From: Conidiobolus incongruus B7586
Taxonomy: Eukaryota > Entomophthoromycota > Entomophthoromycetes > Entomophthorales > Conidiobolaceae
Direction of reading: 5' to 3'
NCBI GenBank assembly: GCA_000697335.1
Contig: JNEM01012085.1
Location: forward strand, 1 to 27,801
Length of the DNA: 27,801 nucleotides
Made by a program: the position numbers and the translations under genes. Of the stretch, positions 23,256-27,801 are shown in pieces. The number at the start of each line of letters is the position of its first letter. The stretch's first letter is position 1. The notes beneath the pieces are model-generated. The model ran no database searches, was not told the DNA's origin, and was given only the letters and a program-made list of their open reading frames with translations.

Positions 23256-23935
23256 AAAATAAAATCAATACTCTTTTTTTATTAACCTTTTACCATACTT
23301 TCAGCAAATTTCTAATATTGAAATAAAAATCTTTTATGATTAAAATTCAATGCAAATTAATTTGTTTATTGAAATTTACTTTCTTGCAAGATATTTTTTT
23401 AATTGCCTAAAGCAATTATAATAACAAAAGTTATAATCCAATAAGGATAATAAATGTGATGACTTTTATTTATTTTTAATTAAAAACTTTATATAACTTA
23501 AGCTTATAATATTCTATAACTATTTTATAAAATAATTAATACATTTAATTTATATTAAGAATATTATTTGTAATTTTATTTAAAAATTGATATTAAGTGT
23601 GTTATTAGCTGTTTTGTCTTTAAAAACTAAGCAAGAAAATTATATATTATTATATATTCAATTATTAAAATTTGTAAAGAACATTTTTTTTAAATTAATA
23701 TTTTACTGAATTAAAAAAATATAAAAAGGAATTTATAATTCGTTATTTATAAAAATTTAATATAAACCTTGAACTTTTAACAATTATTTAATAAGTTATA
23801 TTTAAAATTGTTTTAATTCTTTTCTAAGCTATTGTTAAACTATAAAGTATATATTTTGTATTTCTATCAATTATACTATGTAGAACCTAAAATATATATA
23901 TATTATTAATATTATAATACTTTAACAACCTATTA
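23256..23935 (-). repeat. Diverged inverted repeat, arm B
   Basis: Reverse-complement partner of 14545-15172, with the matching blocks in the same order (see arm A). It lies between the two SEC11 copies. Its ends are approximate, and similarity may extend some way beyond 23935. No coding sequence was recognised. Confidence 0.6.
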
Positions 23936-24938
23936 AATATAATAAGAGGATATCTTTGAGAATATTTATATTTTACTCTTTTAAAAGGATAATGATGGAA
24001 ATTAGCTTGATAAATTTCCACAAATTTTGAATAATTTGCTTTTTTGTATTAAAATCACAAAGTTAATAATAAATGGTAGCTGTGGATAAGGTATTACACA
24101 TATAAAAGTTGCTTTAGATTATAAAGGGTTTGTGGTTGAGTTTTAATAATATTGAATTAACTTTTGACAATTTTTTGATTTAAGAATGATTAAATTTGAC
24201 ACTAAATTTTTAAATAGCAATTTTTAAAACAAATATAAACAATGTTTAAAACTATATAATCCTCTTATTTATTTGATCTAAAACCTTATTTTGAAAACCG
24301 TTAATATATATGGAAATCTAGATATCAAAAAAGTGCCATTACTTAATTTTAAAACTAATAATTTGCAAGATATATAGTATATTAGGAAAATAAAGATAAA
24401 AACTTTATTAATATTAAAGTTTAGTATCATAGTTGCCTAGAAATAGATTAATACAATATATTCTAAAGTTCGAGTTTACTTGTGGTTATTGAAAAGAATT
24501 GCAATTTATTAAAGCGTCCTTGAAAGGCTGAATGTAATATATTCAATAATAGAATAGAATAATAATCAAATGGTTTAATAGATTCTCTTATGATATATAT
24601 GATTCATTGATATAATAGTATTACAAACAAAATTTTCAGTTCATTTATTGATATCCAGTAAATTTTTACCTACTTCTTGTAAGATAACAAATAATAAAAT
24701 GATAAATACGTTTAAAGTTAATAATTACCAAATTAAAGAGATGGGATATATAATGATATTATACATCATCTTTCGTAATGGCCATATATCAATAACAAGT
24801 TGGATGTATAAAATATTCATTTAAACTCTTTTATAATATACCCAGTTAGAATAAAAATTAAGTGAACAAAGCCAAAAATAGAGTAATCTTCTAAATTAAT
24901 TATTGTTATATATTGAATACTTGATAGAATACTGAACG
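23936..24938. other. AT-rich spacer between SEC11 copies
   Basis: Noncoding AT-rich DNA from the repeat arm to the end of SEC11 copy 2. The part near 24000-24500 is slightly less AT-rich, but stops occur in all frames and nothing was recognised. Confidence 0.45.
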
Positions 24939-25577
24939 TTATTCGTCATTATTGAAAAATACATAAATTGCCAATATCGCTAGAATCGCCTGTTTCAACT
25001 TTGGATAATCATTCAAAAGCACTGGAATCATACCAATATAAGGTAAATGACCCTTAATCCTACCAATGATATGCTTGCGTTCCAACCACATTTGTCCCTG
25101 ATCATATAAACCTCTATCATTTACAGGATTATAATCACCCTTGGTTAAAATATATTCTTCACCAGTTTTAGCATCGACGTGTAATTTTAATACTCTGTGA
25201 ACAATCGGAATAGGACGTCCTGGTAATTTAAACACTACAACTTCTCCAATATGAAGAGGGGAAGAGTCTAGATGTTGGAATAATAAATCACCTCTATAAA
25301 ATGTAGGTTCCATACTTCCACTTTAATTTATGATTGAAAATATTAATATTAATAGAATTATTTATATAAATTATATTTACCTCATTACTACTACAACGGG
25401 TGATTCATTATTAAATATCCAGCCCAAAACTCTCCATGACATATAAGATGAAGCCATTACCGTCAACATGATTAAGGTTTGGTTAAAAAGCTAGATTAAA
25501 ATATTAACAAATTGCTTCTCTATTATTACAATAATATTTATAACCTTTCTAATATCAGTATTAGCCAAATTAAACAT
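24939..25577 (-). CDS. SEC11: Signal peptidase complex catalytic subunit SEC11, copy 2
   Basis: Catalytic subunit of the ER signal peptidase complex. Exons, in transcript order, are 25577-25545, 25490-25381 and 25320-24939, with introns of 54 nt (25491-25544) and 60 nt (25321-25380). The joined product is 174 residues, near the usual fungal length of about 167. It has an N-terminal membrane anchor (LIMLTVMASSYMSWRVLGWI) and the canonical box SPVVVVMSGSMEPTF with catalytic Ser50. His89 (PIVHRVL), Asp110 (TKGD) and Asp116 (VNDRGLY) complete the active site, and a C-terminal hydrophobic segment follows. The core of exon 3 differs from copy 1 at only a handful of bases, including silent positions, while both ends have diverged. 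With its intact box, this is the better candidate for the main housekeeping enzyme. Confidence 0.93.
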
Positions 25578-26887
25578 ATTGAATATATAACTATTTATTA
25601 TAATTTATCCTCAAATTTAAAATATTATTATAATGAATTGAATATAAAAAAGATAAAGGACTGAATTCAATGTTTACGTCAATTAATTGGATATTGAATT
25701 GGAAAAATTAAACCAATAAGTTATGACAATGAAATTCAATAAATTTTTTTGAAGTTTTAACTGCGTATATATAATCATTTTTAATTCAATATTGAATATC
25801 ATACAAAGATCAAAGTTATATTAAAATGCTTGTATTTATATGACTTGTTCTATTACTTTATTATAATATTTTTAAATTTTAATCTTTACTATATCTACTA
25901 AATTCTATAATAATTTTTAAACGACTACATTAATCACCTTAGAATTAAACAGTCAATTTAATAATATATATATAAATCAATTATACTTATTAATATCATG
26001 TGAAACATATTACTTATAAAATCTGTTTTATATTTGCTCCAAATCTTAAGTGAACTAATATTTAATATTATACAATATTTTTTGTTAATTAAGTATTAAA
26101 GTTAAGGACAAATGAATTTCTATGATATAACCTTAAAGCTATGCCACCTAAAAATTAAGCACTTAATATGAAAAATTATTAATTAAAATTTGTTTAAAGA
26201 GAGACATATTGATCAGTTGACATTATTGAAAAAAAATATTTCGTATTTTTTAAATAGAATAAATAACCATACAATATTTACATATTATATTTATCAACAA
26301 CTTATTTTAACATTTTAAATATTAAATTAACATCTTATTCCAGGAAAAAAGTATAACTTTTTAATCAATGGAGAACCATTCTTGTTAATTAAATGGAAAA
26401 TATTGAATACAAAAATAGTGACAGGACTTTACAAATACATTATAATATACGATAGGCAATAAAATGGTTATATTAAGAAGCTTAACGTTAAAAAACCAAA
26501 CATTATATATATATATAATATTAGGTAAATATATAATTAAACAATAAAATATAATATAATCTATACAATAACATTATATTTCTGATTGTAATTTCAAAGT
26601 AAAATAGATCCAAAAATAAATCATTTGATGATTGTTTATATAGCGATAGTAAGTTAATATTTCTAATATGTATTGATACATAGAATATAGTAATATTTTT
26701 AAAATCAATTAATTATGGTTTTTGATATGTTTTTAATTTAATTACACTTATACTTAAATATTATTTTCATCAATCAACTAGATTAAAAATGTCAAATGTA
26801 TTCCCATAATTTTATTATTCACATATTGTATTAAATTGGGGTAATGTATTTTGATTAAGAATCAATAAGCGGAACATAATATTAATA
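25578..26887. other. AT-rich intergenic spacer
   Basis: A 1.3-kb divergent spacer between SEC11 copy 2 (minus) and the CAF16-like gene (plus), so it should carry both promoters. It is AT-rich throughout with a short TA run near 26505. No RNA gene, transposon coding sequence or convincing exon was seen. Confidence 0.5.
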
Positions 26888-27801
26888 ATGACAGATTCTC
26901 ATAATACCCAAGTTACTCATAATAATACTGAATTAGTTGTCGATGTTGATGGGGTTGACTTTGACTTTGGAGGTCCTAAGATTCTTGACAATATTAACTT
27001 AAAAGTTACCCCAGGCTCTAGAACTTTATTGGTTGGGCCTAATGGTGCTGGTAAATCCACATTATTGAGGTATGCTTTTTCATTCTTTATGTTTTTACAC
27101 CTTATAATATTAACATCGTATATTCAATTTTATTATGATAATTTAGAGTTCTTGCTGGAAAGCATCTGATCAAAGGTCCTGCTCATGTGCTTGGTAAGCG
27201 CGCTTTTGAAGACTGTCCTCAAGGTGTGACTTACTTGGGAACTGAATGGGTAGCTAATCCAGCTACTAGACTGGGCATCATTGTTAAAGATCTCATCAAG
27301 TCTGTTGGTGGTGATCGTTATCCTGAACGTACTGAAGCTTTGGTTAAATTACTTGATGTGGATGTTAACTGGAATATGCATAAGGTGTCTGATGGCGAAC
27401 GTCGCCGTGTTCAAATTGTTTTGGGACTCATGCATCCTTGGAAGTTGTTGCTCCTGGATGAAGTCACTACTGATCTTGATGTCTTGGTTCGTTCTCAATT
27501 ATTCCGTTATCTTTACCAAGAGACTGTTGAGCGTGGTGCAACAATCATTTATGCAACACACATCTTTGATGGTCTTGGAGATTGGCCAACTCAAATTGCA
27601 CATATCCGTAATGGTACTATCTATGAAATTCATACCATCACGCCTAAATCTAATGAAATTAACACTCTCGCGCAAAGATTATCCAACTTCCCTCTCTTGT
27701 TGCAAGCAATTGAGAGCTCCAAAAATCAACTGGAAGAAGGGAAGATCATTGATTCACCATTGCTGCAAGTTATTGAAAGCTGGTTAGCAAAAGATTTTAA
27801 G
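26888..27801 (+). CDS. CAF16: CAF16-like soluble ABC ATPase (3' end beyond window)
   Basis: ABC ATPase without membrane segments, of the family of yeast Caf16, a CCR4-NOT-associated protein. Exons are 26888-27069 and 27147 to the window edge, with a 77-nt GT-AG intron (27070-27146). The visible part is 279 residues with no stop reached; yeast Caf16 has 289, so only a short tail is missing. Motifs are intact: Walker A GPNGAGKST (residues 50-58), the signature VSDGERRRVQIVL, Walker B LLLLDEVTTDLDV with the catalytic Glu, and the H-loop YATHIFDGL. TEWVANPATRL and DWPTQIAHI are also typical of this group. The ATG at 26888 gives a short polar leader before the conserved VDGVDFDFGG. Confidence 0.92.

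Overview
The window reads as nuclear DNA of an early-diverging filamentous fungus. The genes are fungal in type (Tup1 with a Tup_N domain, Glc3 branching enzyme, Caf16-like ABC ATPase, a 204-residue eL15), they carry many short GT-AG introns (mostly 47-64 nt), and the intergenic DNA is extremely AT-rich. A full-length animal/plant-type (SEC class) O-GlcNAc transferase is lacking in the common Dikarya yeasts but known in early-diverging fungi, so a Zoopagomycota/Mucoromycota-like lineage (for example Entomophthoromycotina or Kickxellomycotina) is likely. This placement is inference.

Layout, left to right. 1-3537 (+): O-GlcNAc transferase, two exons. 3538-5953: AT-rich spacer. 5954-8087 (+): Tup1-type WD40 co-repressor, six exons. 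8088-9879: spacer, its last 650 bases less AT-rich and probably the promoter of the next gene. 9880-13501 (+): BET protein with two bromodomains, an ET domain and, through a set of downstream exons in matching phase, a C-terminal tail resembling the P-TEFb-binding motif of animal BRD4. 13502-15737: AT-rich spacer with one arm of a long, diverged inverted repeat. 15738-16507 (-): ribosomal protein eL15, with a 7-nt first coding exon. 17205-19445 (-): glycogen branching enzyme, three exons. 20361-21724 (-): decayed, intron-bearing relic of what looks like MCM10. 22162-22794 (-) and 24939-25577 (-): two SEC11-type signal peptidase genes, nearly identical in the middle and diverged at the ends, separated by a spacer holding the second repeat arm. 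26888-27801 (+): CAF16-like ABC ATPase, cut by the window edge.

The genes are unrelated housekeeping and regulatory loci in ordinary eukaryotic order; nothing suggests a gene cluster or a defence or mobile system. The observations most worth a second look are the BRD4-like tail on a fungal BET protein, the decayed MCM10-like gene, the mosaic SEC11 duplication with one altered active-site box, and the unannotated inverted repeat family.
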